Assembly (NCBI GenBank): GCA_964611645.1
Contig: CAZTAO010000054.1
Coordinates: 1 to 31,540 of the forward strand
Length of the DNA stretch: 31,540 nucleotides
Reading direction: 5' to 3'
Source of the DNA: CAZTAO01 sp964611645
Lineage (GTDB): Bacteria > Armatimonadota > UBA5829
Shown here in pieces: positions 22,283-29,267 of the stretch. A program made the translations under genes and the position numbers. The stretch's first letter is position 1. Each line of letters begins with the position of its first letter. The notes beneath the pieces are model-generated. The model did no database searches and was not told where the DNA came from. It was given only the letters and a program-made list of their open reading frames with translations.

Positions 22283-25200
22283 ATGAAGCGTGCGGCAATT
22301 GCGATAGCGACAGTGGTCTTCCTGTTGATCTGTTCCGTGGTTTTCGGCGCAACCCAGAAGCCGTGGTGGGAGCAGGAGCAAATTCGGTTCTTCTGGAATC
22401 CCTGGATGAACTTCCACGCGTTCGGTCCCACTGGAGGCGTGGGTGACGTCGACGTTATGTCCGATGAGCAACTCATCGACGCGGTCTCCGGAGTCGGCGC
22501 CACCGTGTTCGCTGATCGATTCGAGTGGAGCGCGGATGCCTACTACGGCGACACTATGGCCACCAGGCTCAACCGCGCTCGACTGGCCAAGGCCAATGGG
22601 ATGCACTACTTCGGCCAATTGCAGGTAGCCTACATGCCGGAGCTTGTGGAGAAGACCGGCGCGCGGATGGCGGTCAACAAGGACGGAAAGACCTGCAAGG
22701 AAGACTCACGATCGGGAGGACGTTTCGTTGCTTGCCCTCTGGACGAGAAAGCGGCGGCTGTATGGCCGTTCAAGTATGCCGAGGAGATGGCGAAGTCGGG
22801 GGTGGTCGATGGGCTTCTGATCGACTGGGAAGGCTCCTTGAGTGGCTTTGGCTTCGAGTTCGATAACGGCATCTGCTACTGCGATGATTGCTGGGGCAAC
22901 TACGCGAATGAGGCAGGGATCAGAGAGAAGGTTTCGCGTGCTGACAGATACAAGCTGCTCGAGAATCGCGGTCTGCTTACGGGCTACTGGAAACACCAGC
23001 AGGACTGCTTCATCGATCTGTATAGGCGCGGAGCCGAGCGGGTGCATGCGATGAAGCCCGATTTCATATTCAGCGCCTATGAAGCCTTCATGCCTGGCCA
23101 CATGGAGACCGGATGGCTTGTCGAAGGCGCGGCGCGAGGGCTCAACTCCACCATGGTTCCGTTCTTTGTCATAGATGCCGGGCAATACTATCCCAACCAC
23201 GTTGCTCCCTGGTGGGATACCGGCCACGACGCATTCCGCAAGCTTGGAATGAAGCACCTCTTGGGGTACTATCCATCCGGCTTCATGGGCACTCCCACGA
23301 TGGATGCAAGCGCTGCCCAGCAGTTGTACGACGCCGCCATCAACACCGACGGCTACTGGATCTGGCACGAGCGCAAGTGGGGACCGGATGACTATGCCGT
23401 TATGCGCGCGGCGCACGAACGTGTCCGCGCCACCGAAATCAAAGTCGGCGGTTTCCTGAGAGACGGCCAGGTGGACAACACATTCGCTACTGCGGTAGAG
23501 CAGTCCGGTGATCCCGTGCTGGGCCGGGGTATGGTCACGCGCACCTACCATCTGGGCGGCCGTCACCTCGTCCATATCAACAACGTGAACACGGATAATG
23601 CTGTTGCTGTTCTCGTTCGGCTCCCGCGTCTCAAGGCCGGTGCAAAGTGGAGCGCGAGCAACGCTCTGACAGGTGTCTACTACTCCAACAAACCAGGCAA
23701 CGCGATCTGGACGAGCGTGGAACTGAAACAGGGAGTGCTGCTGAACCTGGAGAAGCGGTCCGAAGCCTGGTTGCTCATCGCCCCGAACGCGCCTTCGGCC
23801 AAGATCGTCTCGTCGCAGATGATTCCGGGTTGGGTAATCAATGGCCACCCGGACCGACCCGCCACCGGGCCTCTCCCCGTTCCGGGTAAGCCCACAGCCG
23901 GCAGTTTCCCCCTGGCATTCACCCGCAGCGGGCCTTTGGGCTATTCAGGGGCACACGAGCCCGTCATGGGCACATCCATCTGGCTCGCCGACGCGTCCGC
24001 AGGCGACAACGATAGCAGTCAGGTTTTCGCTATCAAGGGCAACTGCTGGTCGCCGAAGCTCTCTCCCGACCGCACGCGTGTCGCGTTTGCATCCTATGTC
24101 AACGGCAAGGGTCAGATATACATGGTAAACTCCGACGCCGTAGTGAAGACGGGCCTGCCTGGCTCAGAGCAGGTATATACCCCATACTTCAACACCAAGG
24201 GTATGGCGTGGCGATTCGACGGGTTACTTTCGTTCGGGTTCAAATCCGAGGGGGCCAACATCAGCAACAATAGCCATTGCGACTACTTCCCTGTCTGGTC
24301 GCCGGATGGCGAGCGTATAGCCTTTGTGTCGGACAGGGATGGCGACTGGGAAATCTATGTGATGAATGCAGATGGCGGCAATCAGAAAAGGTTGACCCGA
24401 AGCCCCGGTATCGACCGCAACCCGTCGTGGTCACCCGATGGCAGGTTCATCACGTTCGAGACGAACCGAAACGGCGACTTTGACATCGGTGTAGTCGGCA
24501 CCCTTCGACAGGCTCAGGGTGATGGGGCGGGTGAGCGCGTTCTTGTTGACCGTTCGGGCGATGATCTGGAGCCGCTCTGGTCGCCGGATGGCTCTAGGAT
24601 CGCCTTCACAGGAAGCCACGCCAACTACGCTCGCGACATAATGTTGGTCGACCCGATTAGCGGCTCGCTGGATTACCCACGAGGCCTGCTCGCTACTATC
24701 GAGGGCTGGTGGCCATACAACAATGTTGGCGGCATCGCGTGGTCGCCCGACGGCAAGCACATCGCGGCGACTTTCGATACGAGGGATGAGTCCGGTGTTT
24801 GCGTGGTGCGCGCGAAGGCTAAGAGCCCAGCGACAGGCGCGGCGGCGGTGACCCTCGGCGATGAGTTCAACTACAGCAGTGACCACAAGAAGGGCGACTT
24901 CGTGGAACTGGTCAAAGCTCCGTGCTTGAAAACGCGTCCGGGCGGAATTGTGATGTCTCCGCTGAGGCACCTGGTAACCGGCGGCTCGTTTATGAGCGGC
25001 GACGCTTCGAACCGCTGGGTCTTGCGGGAGTTCAGAGACATAGCCTGGTCTCCGGATAGCCAGACGGTCGCGTTCCGGTCCGATATGGACCCCAGCGGTT
25101 ATGATTTCCTGTATACGGTTCCCGCGGTAGGCGGGGACCCTATTCGCTTGGACGATACCCTCAGTCCGATGGGGCTTGCCAATACTCCTTCTCCGCTCGT

Positions 25201-25711
25201 CGAGACGCGCCAGCGGCTGAACCCGGTGGTCGGGGCGGCAGCGGATGCGTGGCAGCCGCCGAAGGGGACGAAAGTGCTGGTTGAGACGCCCGAACACTGG
25301 ATGTTCCGCAAGGACCCCGACAAGGTCGGCGAGGCCCAGAAGTGGTTCACCGAGCCCCCGAGCGGGCCGCTGTGGAGCGCCGTGTCCACATTCGACTTCT
25401 GGGACAAGTCCCTGGGAACCAGCTACTACGGCGACGGCTGGTACGCTGTAGATGTGGTCGTGCCGCCGGTTCAGGAGAAGAAAGCCTGGCTTCACTTCGG
25501 GGCGGTGGATGAGAACTACACTCTCTGGCTCAACGGTGAGCGCATCGGCGACAACCTGACTGCCGGCACAATCATGTGGGACCAGCCGGTCAGCGCGGAG
25601 ATAACCGGTAAGCTCAAGGACGGGCAGGCTAACCATATAGTCGTGCGAGTCAACAACACAGCAAATGCCGGAGGCATCTGGAAGCCGGTTCGGATACTGG
25701 TGGAGAAATGA
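22283..25711 (+). CDS. exported paralogue: putative glycosidase, TolB-like propeller, GH2-type jelly roll
   Basis: The 1142-residue protein has a signal peptide (RAAIAIATVVFLLICSVVFGA) cut near 23-24, without the lipobox of its paralogue at 16241. Residues about 30-510 align with that paralogue's barrel, with DGLLIDWE (Asp181, Glu183) and CYCDDCWG. A propeller with WSPDG blades follows at about 586-955 and the jelly roll (WYAVDVVVPP, AWLHFGAVDENYTLWLNGERIG, HIVVRVNNTANAGGIWKP) ends the protein. Two stretches break the propeller: about 37 extra residues near 618-655 and a REP-like insert encoding TLRQAQGD near 740. GGGAG lies seven bases before the ATG. Substrate unknown; neighbours suggest extracellular glycan use. 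Confidence 0.85.
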   Translation: MKRAAIAIATVVFLLICSVVFGATQKPWWEQEQIRFFWNPWMNFHAFGPTGGVGDVDVMSDEQLIDAVSGVGATVFADRFEWSADAYYGDTMATRLNRARLAKANGMHYFGQLQVAYMPELVEKTGARMAVNKDGKTCKEDSRSGGRFVACPLDEKAAAVWPFKYAEEMAKSGVVDGLLIDWEGSLSGFGFEFDNGICYCDDCWGNYANEAGIREKVSRADRYKLLENRGLLTGYWKHQQDCFIDLYRRGAERVHAMKPDFIFSAYEAFMPGHMETGWLVEGAARGLNSTMVPFFVIDAGQYYPNHVAPWWDTGHDAFRKLGMKHLLGYYPSGFMGTPTMDASAAQQLYDAAINTDGYWIWHERKWGPDDYAVMRAAHERVRATEIKVGGFLRDGQVDNTFATAVEQSGDPVLGRGMVTRTYHLGGRHLVHINNVNTDNAVAVLVRLPRLKAGAKWSASNALTGVYYSNKPGNAIWTSVELKQGVLLNLEKRSEAWLLIAPNAPSAKIVSSQMIPGWVINGHPDRPATGPLPVPGKPTAGSFPLAFTRSGPLGYSGAHEPVMGTSIWLADASAGDNDSSQVFAIKGNCWSPKLSPDRTRVAFASYVNGKGQIYMVNSDAVVKTGLPGSEQVYTPYFNTKGMAWRFDGLLSFGFKSEGANISNNSHCDYFPVWSPDGERIAFVSDRDGDWEIYVMNADGGNQKRLTRSPGIDRNPSWSPDGRFITFETNRNGDFDIGVVGTLRQAQGDGAGERVLVDRSGDDLEPLWSPDGSRIAFTGSHANYARDIMLVDPISGSLDYPRGLLATIEGWWPYNNVGGIAWSPDGKHIAATFDTRDESGVCVVRAKAKSPATGAAAVTLGDEFNYSSDHKKGDFVELVKAPCLKTRPGGIVMSPLRHLVTGGSFMSGDASNRWVLREFRDIAWSPDSQTVAFRSDMDPSGYDFLYTVPAVGGDPIRLDDTLSPMGLANTPSPLVETRQRLNPVVGAAADAWQPPKGTKVLVETPEHWMFRKDPDKVGEAQKWFTEPPSGPLWSAVSTFDFWDKSLGTSYYGDGWYAVDVVVPPVQEKKAWLHFGAVDENYTLWLNGERIGDNLTAGTIMWDQPVSAEITGKLKDGQANHIVVRVNNTANAGGIWKPVRILVEK
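24500..24520 (+). repeat. REP-like palindrome inside a coding frame
   Basis: ACCCT (24500-24504) and AGGGT (24516-24520) bracket TCGACAGGCTC. The core shares CCCTTCGA and CTCAGGG with the two intergenic elements at 19.5 kb but lacks their centre. It is read in frame as TLRQAQGD within the propeller. Confidence 0.65.
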
Positions 25712-25713
25712 CT

Positions 25714-25785
25714 ATGCCTCTCCGCCACTACGAGTCGACGCTCGACGAACTGAAGAACTTCGAGGCTGCGAAGCGTGGGGATTGA
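25714..25785 (+). CDS. possible 23-residue ORF, maybe a broken gene start
   Basis: ATG two bases after the preceding stop, with GGTGGAG upstream, opens MPLRHYESTLDELKNFEAAKRGD before TGA. The acidic/basic helix-like text reads like the start of a real protein cut short. It could also be chance. Confidence 0.3.
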   Translation: MPLRHYESTLDELKNFEAAKRGD

Positions 25786-25969
25786 ACCGAGGCAGATGAC
25801 GCCGAAGCGGCGTTGCCAACGAGTGGCCTCTCTGCCACCGTCTGACGGCGCGAACACCGTCGGCTAACAAATATGACAAAAGCTGGGAGATTCCTGTAAC
25901 CTGGTTGGCGGTATGGTCGTCAGAATTATCGGAATGTAAAACCTTTCTCAGCGGTCTCCTTACTGTATG

Positions 25970-25997
25970 CCCCTGCTACTTGCAGGGGTTTCTTTTT
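25970..25997 (+). terminator. strong intrinsic terminator
   Basis: CCCCTGC (25970-25976) pairs with GCAGGGG (25982-25988) around TACTT, followed by TTTCTTTTT. It lies 260 bases after the glycosidase stop and is the best terminator in the window; it may end that operon or a small RNA from about 25870. Confidence 0.8.
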
Positions 25998-26107
25998 GTA
26001 CGTCTCCCGACGGGTGCGCTGAGTTATAATGCTGACCTATGCAGCCTGTTATGTATCGTGCTGTTATCCGTGCGCTGGGGAGTCTGAGGGCTGGTTTTGG
26101 CTGGTCC

Positions 26108-26145
26108 GGGGTGGGGTTTTGACGGGGTTTGGCGGGCGGGTTGGG
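26108..26145 (+). other. G-quadruplex motif
   Basis: Six G tracts of three or four bases (26108-26111, 26113-26116, 26124-26127, 26134-26136, 26138-26140, 26143-26145) are separated by loops of one to seven bases, meeting the usual G4 pattern. Confidence 0.5.
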
Positions 26146-26181
26146 CTTGTTCGGCGCGGGTTTTGAGGCTGCGCCGGGCCT

Positions 26182-26358
26182 GGAAGGCAGGTTGCCCACC
26201 TGTGATGTGCATTGTAGATTATAGGATACTTGGACCAGGGAACCCCGGAAGCTCCCTTCTAGTGGCGTGTCCACTCACGCGTGGAATCCCCATTGCCACG
26301 GCTGCCCGTCGACAGCGATCGTGGCAAGGAGGGCTGGTGTAGGGCGAGCCTGCCTTCC
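26182..26358. repeat. 177-bp element bounded by inverted repeats
   Basis: GGAAGGCAGG at 26182 is matched by CCTGCCTTCC ending at 26358; a further CCC/GGG end extends the match to about 16 bases with gaps. Inside is a strong hairpin (26293-26327). It resembles a MITE, but no target-site duplication could be seen. Confidence 0.4.
26293..26327. repeat. long hairpin inside the 177-bp element
   Basis: TTGCCACG (26293-26300) pairs with CGTGGCAA (26320-26327), and GCTG (26301-26304) pairs with CAGC (26313-26316), giving 12 pairs with a three-base bulge and an eight-base loop. Confidence 0.5.
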
Positions 26359-26538
26359 ATTAGCCTAAGGTTGTCTATTCTGTTGTTAACTAGTTGTTGT
26401 TCCCGCGGCGGCAGTTGTCGGGCAAGGGTTGGAATGGCCAGTTCCGCGTCACTTCAGCCCGCTTGTGCCGCCGGGAAAAAGTACCTCCACAAGTACATGG
26501 CAACTCATGGGCCATTTTGTTCACTAGTTTTGGGAAAG

Positions 26539-26577
26539 TTTTTTTGAGTTTTTTTTGGGGGGGTGGGAATGGGGGGG
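26539..26577 (+). other. homopolymer tracts (T7, T8, G7, G3, G7)
   Basis: Seven T, eight T, seven G, three G and seven G follow within 39 bases, which is very unusual here. The G part can also form a G-quadruplex. Exact run lengths may be sequencing errors. Confidence 0.6.
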
Positions 26578-26698
26578 CGAACCGCGAAGTACACGGAAAG
26601 GGCCGATGACACGTACGGATAGTGGGGCGGACTTTGCGGATGGGGGATAGGACGCGACTGAGTGAGGGCCAATGTGGACAGGTGATAACGAAAACCGG

Positions 26699-26752
26699 TC
26701 TATCAAAGTGCTGTCGCGCAGGATTTGCGATAGCACCCGCCTAAGTGATAGA
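26699..26752. promoter_or_regulatory. nested inverted repeats before vsr
   Basis: Outer arms TCTATCA (26699-26705) and TGATAGA (26746-26752) enclose inner arms GTGCTGTCGC (26708-26717) and GCGATAGCAC (26727-26736) with one G-T pair. It ends 38 bases before the vsr start and could be an operator or an RNA switch that delays the restriction genes. Confidence 0.45.
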
Positions 26753-26789
26753 TTGGAAGGTGTACACATTAGCGGAGCGGTATGCCGAA

Positions 26790-27203
26790 GTGGACACCCT
26801 TACTGTGGCGGAACGAAGCGAGCGGATGGGCCGCGTTAGAAATAGGGATTCGAAGGTCGAGCTTCGCGTCCGAAGTCTTGTGCACGGTATGGGCTACAGA
26901 TACAGGCTGCATTCCCGCGCGCTCCCAGGTTGCCCGGATCTGGTTTTTGCCGCCAGACGTAAAGTCATATTCGTGCATGGTTGTTTCTGGCACCGCCATG
27001 CTCCCTGTCATTTAGCAAGATTGCCCAAAACGCGTCTGGACTTTTGGCTTCCCAAACTTGAGGCGAACAGGTTGCGTGACCTCAACAATCAGTCAAAGCT
27101 TCGGGAGATAGGTTGGGATATCCTCGTTGTGTGGGAATGTGAAGTCGGTGATGCTGCTGGGCTGGCAAAGAGAGTGAGATCGTTTCTGGAGGAAGAATCG
27201 TGA
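26790..27203 (+). CDS. vsr: Vsr very-short-patch mismatch endonuclease
   Basis: Vsr nicks next to T:G mismatches left when 5-methylcytosine deaminates, so it protects sites methylated by its partner enzyme. The 137-residue protein has VDTLTVAERSERMGRVRNRDSK at its start, PGCPDLVF with Asp50, and FVHGCFWHRHAPC with His63 and His68, matching Asp51, His64 and His69 of the E. coli enzyme in spacing. IGWDILVVWECEV is the usual C-terminal strand. GTG at 26790 is chosen from family alignment; its ribosome-binding site (GGAG, 12 bases away) is poor and GTG at 26745 is possible. The stop overlaps the methyltransferase start (GTGA). Confidence 0.93.
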   Translation: MDTLTVAERSERMGRVRNRDSKVELRVRSLVHGMGYRYRLHSRALPGCPDLVFAARRKVIFVHGCFWHRHAPCHLARLPKTRLDFWLPKLEANRLRDLNNQSKLREIGWDILVVWECEVGDAAGLAKRVRSFLEEES

Positions 27204-28396
27204 GGTCACTGGAACTCTTCTCCGGTGTGGGCGGATTGGCTCTCGGGATATCCCGAGCGGGTTTCGAGCACGAGGCTGTGGTTGAATGGGATCGTGAGGC
27301 ATGCAACACGATTCGCGAGAACCAGCGGCGTTGTGTAGTTCCGGTCGTCCGCTGGCCGCTGTATCATATGGATGTAAGGCAATTCGACTATCGAGGTATT
27401 CGAAGCGGCATAGACTTGTTGGCTGGAGGGCCGCCCTGCCAGCCGTTCTCCCTCGGTGGCAAGCACAGAGGACAGCAGGACGAACGCAACATGTTTCCCG
27501 AAACGATACGAGCGGTCAGGGAACTGAAACCACGTGCGGTGCTTATTGAGAACGTAAAGGGTCTTCTGCGCGAATCATTTGCCAAGTACTTTGGGTACAT
27601 TCTGCTGCAATTGCAGTATCCCGATATAGCTCAGACTGGGGGAGAGACTTGGGAAGACCACCTCTCGCGGCTTGAGGAATACCACACCTGGGGTCGAGGC
27701 TCCGGACTGGCTTACAAAGTGGTGTTTCAGTTGCTGAACGCAGCCAACTACGGCGTTCCCCAGAGACGCGAGCGTGTGATTATCGTCGCCATACGAAGCG
27801 ATCTGGGAGTCGAGTGGTCATTCCCATCCGCAACACATTCCCAGGAGTCGCTGATCTGGGACCAATGGGTCACGGGGGAATACTGGGACCGGCACAGGGT
27901 TGCCTCCACGGACCGCCCCGATCCACCAGCCAGGACGAGACAGATCATCGGGCAGATGACATCCTCGTTTATCCCGCCGGCAGGCGCACCTTGGATGACA
28001 GTCAGGGACGCAATATCGGACCTACCAAGTCCGGGAACCACAGCCTGCTTGGCTGGTGTGCAGAACCATCGCCTGAATCCGGGTGCGAGATCCTACGCTG
28101 GACACACTGGTAGTCCGCTTGACGAACCAGCGAAGACTCTTAAGGCTGGTGACCACGGAGTGCCAGGCGGGGAAAACATGCTCGCGAGTTCCAGTGGGGA
28201 ACTGAGGTACTTTACTGTTCGCGAGAGCGCACGTCTGCAGACGTTCCCAGATGAGTATGTGTTCTGCGCCTCTTGGACAGAGAGCATGCGGCAGTTAGGA
28301 AATGCGGTGCCAGTCACTCTCGGACATGTAGTTGCTGAAAGTATCAACGACTCTCTGCAGAGCCTCGATCGGGAACATGTGAGGATGGCGAGTTGA
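27200..28396 (+). CDS. DNA cytosine-5 methyltransferase of the restriction cassette
   Basis: The 398-residue protein has C5-methyltransferase motif I (LELFSGVGGLALG, residues 4-16), motif IV with the catalytic Cys80 in GGPPCQPFS, motif VI ENVKGL (117-122), motif VIII NYGVPQRRERVIIVA near 190 and motif X GNAVPVTLG near 375. The region from about 215 to 340 would be the target-recognition domain. It methylates cytosine in the sequence cut by its partner; if the partner is a true Eco29kI relative that may be CCGCGG. GTG at 27200 overlaps the vsr stop and its own stop overlaps the TTG of the endonuclease gene. Confidence 0.94.
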   Translation: MRSLELFSGVGGLALGISRAGFEHEAVVEWDREACNTIRENQRRCVVPVVRWPLYHMDVRQFDYRGIRSGIDLLAGGPPCQPFSLGGKHRGQQDERNMFPETIRAVRELKPRAVLIENVKGLLRESFAKYFGYILLQLQYPDIAQTGGETWEDHLSRLEEYHTWGRGSGLAYKVVFQLLNAANYGVPQRRERVIIVAIRSDLGVEWSFPSATHSQESLIWDQWVTGEYWDRHRVASTDRPDPPARTRQIIGQMTSSFIPPAGAPWMTVRDAISDLPSPGTTACLAGVQNHRLNPGARSYAGHTGSPLDEPAKTLKAGDHGVPGGENMLASSSGELRYFTVRESARLQTFPDEYVFCASWTESMRQLGNAVPVTLGHVVAESINDSLQSLDREHVRMAS

Positions 28397-29013
28397 GAAA
28401 AGAAATCCCGTATAACCCCCTGGACAAGAAGAACCTGGGCGTTAGTGTTGCCGATGCTCTCTTGGCCCAGCCGGTAGGGCCTTTGCCACCCTCCGAAGCG
28501 TTTATTGGTGCCGGAGTGTACGCAATCTATTACCATGGAGATTACCCGCCCTACAGGACACTGGCCGAGAGCAACCGTGAGGATTGCGTTGCTACACCGA
28601 TCTACGTTGGAAAGGCTGTGCCAGAGGGTGCCCGAAAAGGCGGATATGGAGTAGCGCCTCCAGGTAATGATCTGTGCAAACGCCTACGTGAACACGCACG
28701 CTCAATTCAGCAAGCTGATAACCTGAATGTTGCGGACTTCAGGTGCAGGTATTTGGTGGTCGATGATATATGGATTCCATTGGGTGAGTCGTTGCTAATA
28801 GAGCGGTTCTATCCCATCTGGAATAAGGTGCTGGATGGCTTTGGAAACCACGCCCCAGGGAGTGGGCGGAACAAACAGAAAACGTCAGCTTGGGATGTAG
28901 TACATCCTGGACGGAAATGGGCGAAGGATCTTCCACCAAACTCCAAGACTGTCGACGAGATCCTGTCTAATCTCAGGGCTTTCATGTCGTTAATCCCGAT
29001 CAGCAGCGCGTAG
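28393..29013 (+). CDS. Eco29kI-like GIY-YIG restriction endonuclease
   Basis: The 206-residue protein has the GIY-YIG fold elements and the residues used by Eco29kI: Tyr43 in GVYAIYY, Tyr71 in PIYVGKA, Arg97 and His101 in KRLREH, Glu132 in LGESLL and Asn144 in WNKV. Eco29kI cuts CCGCGG and is about 214 residues long; specificity here is inferred from the family only. TTG at 28393 overlaps the methyltransferase stop, which keeps endonuclease yield low relative to protection. The last residues, about 199-206 (SLIPISSA), are read from the remnant of a caspase-like gene on the other strand, so the natural C-terminus may have been replaced. Confidence 0.88.
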   Translation: MRKEIPYNPLDKKNLGVSVADALLAQPVGPLPPSEAFIGAGVYAIYYHGDYPPYRTLAESNREDCVATPIYVGKAVPEGARKGGYGVAPPGNDLCKRLREHARSIQQADNLNVADFRCRYLVVDDIWIPLGESLLIERFYPIWNKVLDGFGNHAPGSGRNKQKTSAWDVVHPGRKWAKDLPPNSKTVDEILSNLRAFMSLIPISSA

Positions 29014-29132
29014 GAATTGCGGTACAATGTGCCAGACTCAGCACCCTGGGCGGCTTCGCCGAACAGCGCGAATAGGACCAAAGAACAGAGCGCGATTAGC
29101 ATTGGTTGCCGGAGTCTGGATAGGCGCGTCAT
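28986..29132 (-). pseudogene. 5' remnant of a second caspase-like gene
   Basis: ATG at 29132 with GGAGG upstream opens a signal peptide (RQPMLIALCSLVLFALFGEAAQGA) followed by LYRNSYALLIGIND, nearly the same as residues 37-50 of the intact caspase-like protein at 29268-31253. Homology ends near 28986, where the endonuclease gene begins on the other strand, so the caspase catalytic residues are gone. The frame stays open antisense to 28809 but that part is meaningless. Confidence 0.8.
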
Positions 29133-29199
29133 AGGTATTTCCTCCGCAAACACGAAGGTGTTTCACATACATCACTGGACGATTGTGACACGCACATGT

Positions 29200-29210
29200 T
29201 ACCACATCGT
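29200..29210 (-). promoter_or_regulatory. shared upstream element, remnant copy
   Basis: The 11-mer ACGATGTGGTA on the - strand lies about 68 bases before the remnant's start codon. The same 11-mer lies about 70 bases before the start of the intact paralogue (31323-31333), so both genes probably shared a promoter or regulator site. Confidence 0.4.
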
Positions 29211-29230
29211 ATCGGCACACGCGTAACGGT

Positions 29231-29260
29231 GGAGGCGAATAGAGGCGAATAGAGGCAAAT
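29231..29260. repeat. three tandem copies of a 10-bp unit
   Basis: GGAGGCGAAT, AGAGGCGAAT and AGAGGCAAAT follow each other between the intact caspase gene's stop and the upstream region of the remnant. Its role is unknown. Confidence 0.6.
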
Positions 29261-29267
29261 GATCATA

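Larger units (their letters stand above)
25712..26789. other. 1-kb stretch with no convincing gene, rich in repeats
   Basis: Besides the short frame at 25714, it holds a strong terminator, a TATAAT (26025-26030) with no good -35, two G-rich quadruplex motifs, a 177-bp element bounded by inverted repeats, homopolymer runs and a nested dyad before vsr. Composition and strand bias differ from the genes on both sides, which fits the left border of an acquired restriction cassette. Confidence 0.5.

Noticed and set aside
24431..25636. Long antisense frames in the glycosidase genes (also 22706-23848 and 17582-18478)
   Set aside because: They lie opposite well supported genes and have no start site or domain of their own; GC-rich codon use creates such shadows.
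25770..25850. tRNA-like GGTTCAATCC on the - strand
   Set aside because: The expected T-stem does not pair (CCTCG against CCCCA) and no acceptor or anticodon stem of correct spacing could be found.
25960..26274. Proline-rich frame on the - strand
   Set aside because: It is the complement of the G-rich tract, with no ribosome-binding site or recognisable fold.
1055..26408. Avoidance of CCGCGG as a sign of the restriction specificity
   Set aside because: At least six sites are present (1055, 9780, 13672, 20771, 25122, 26403), so the motif is not absent; any depletion needs a full count.
28809..28985. Extension of the caspase remnant reading frame
   Set aside because: It is the antisense of the endonuclease gene and matches nothing.
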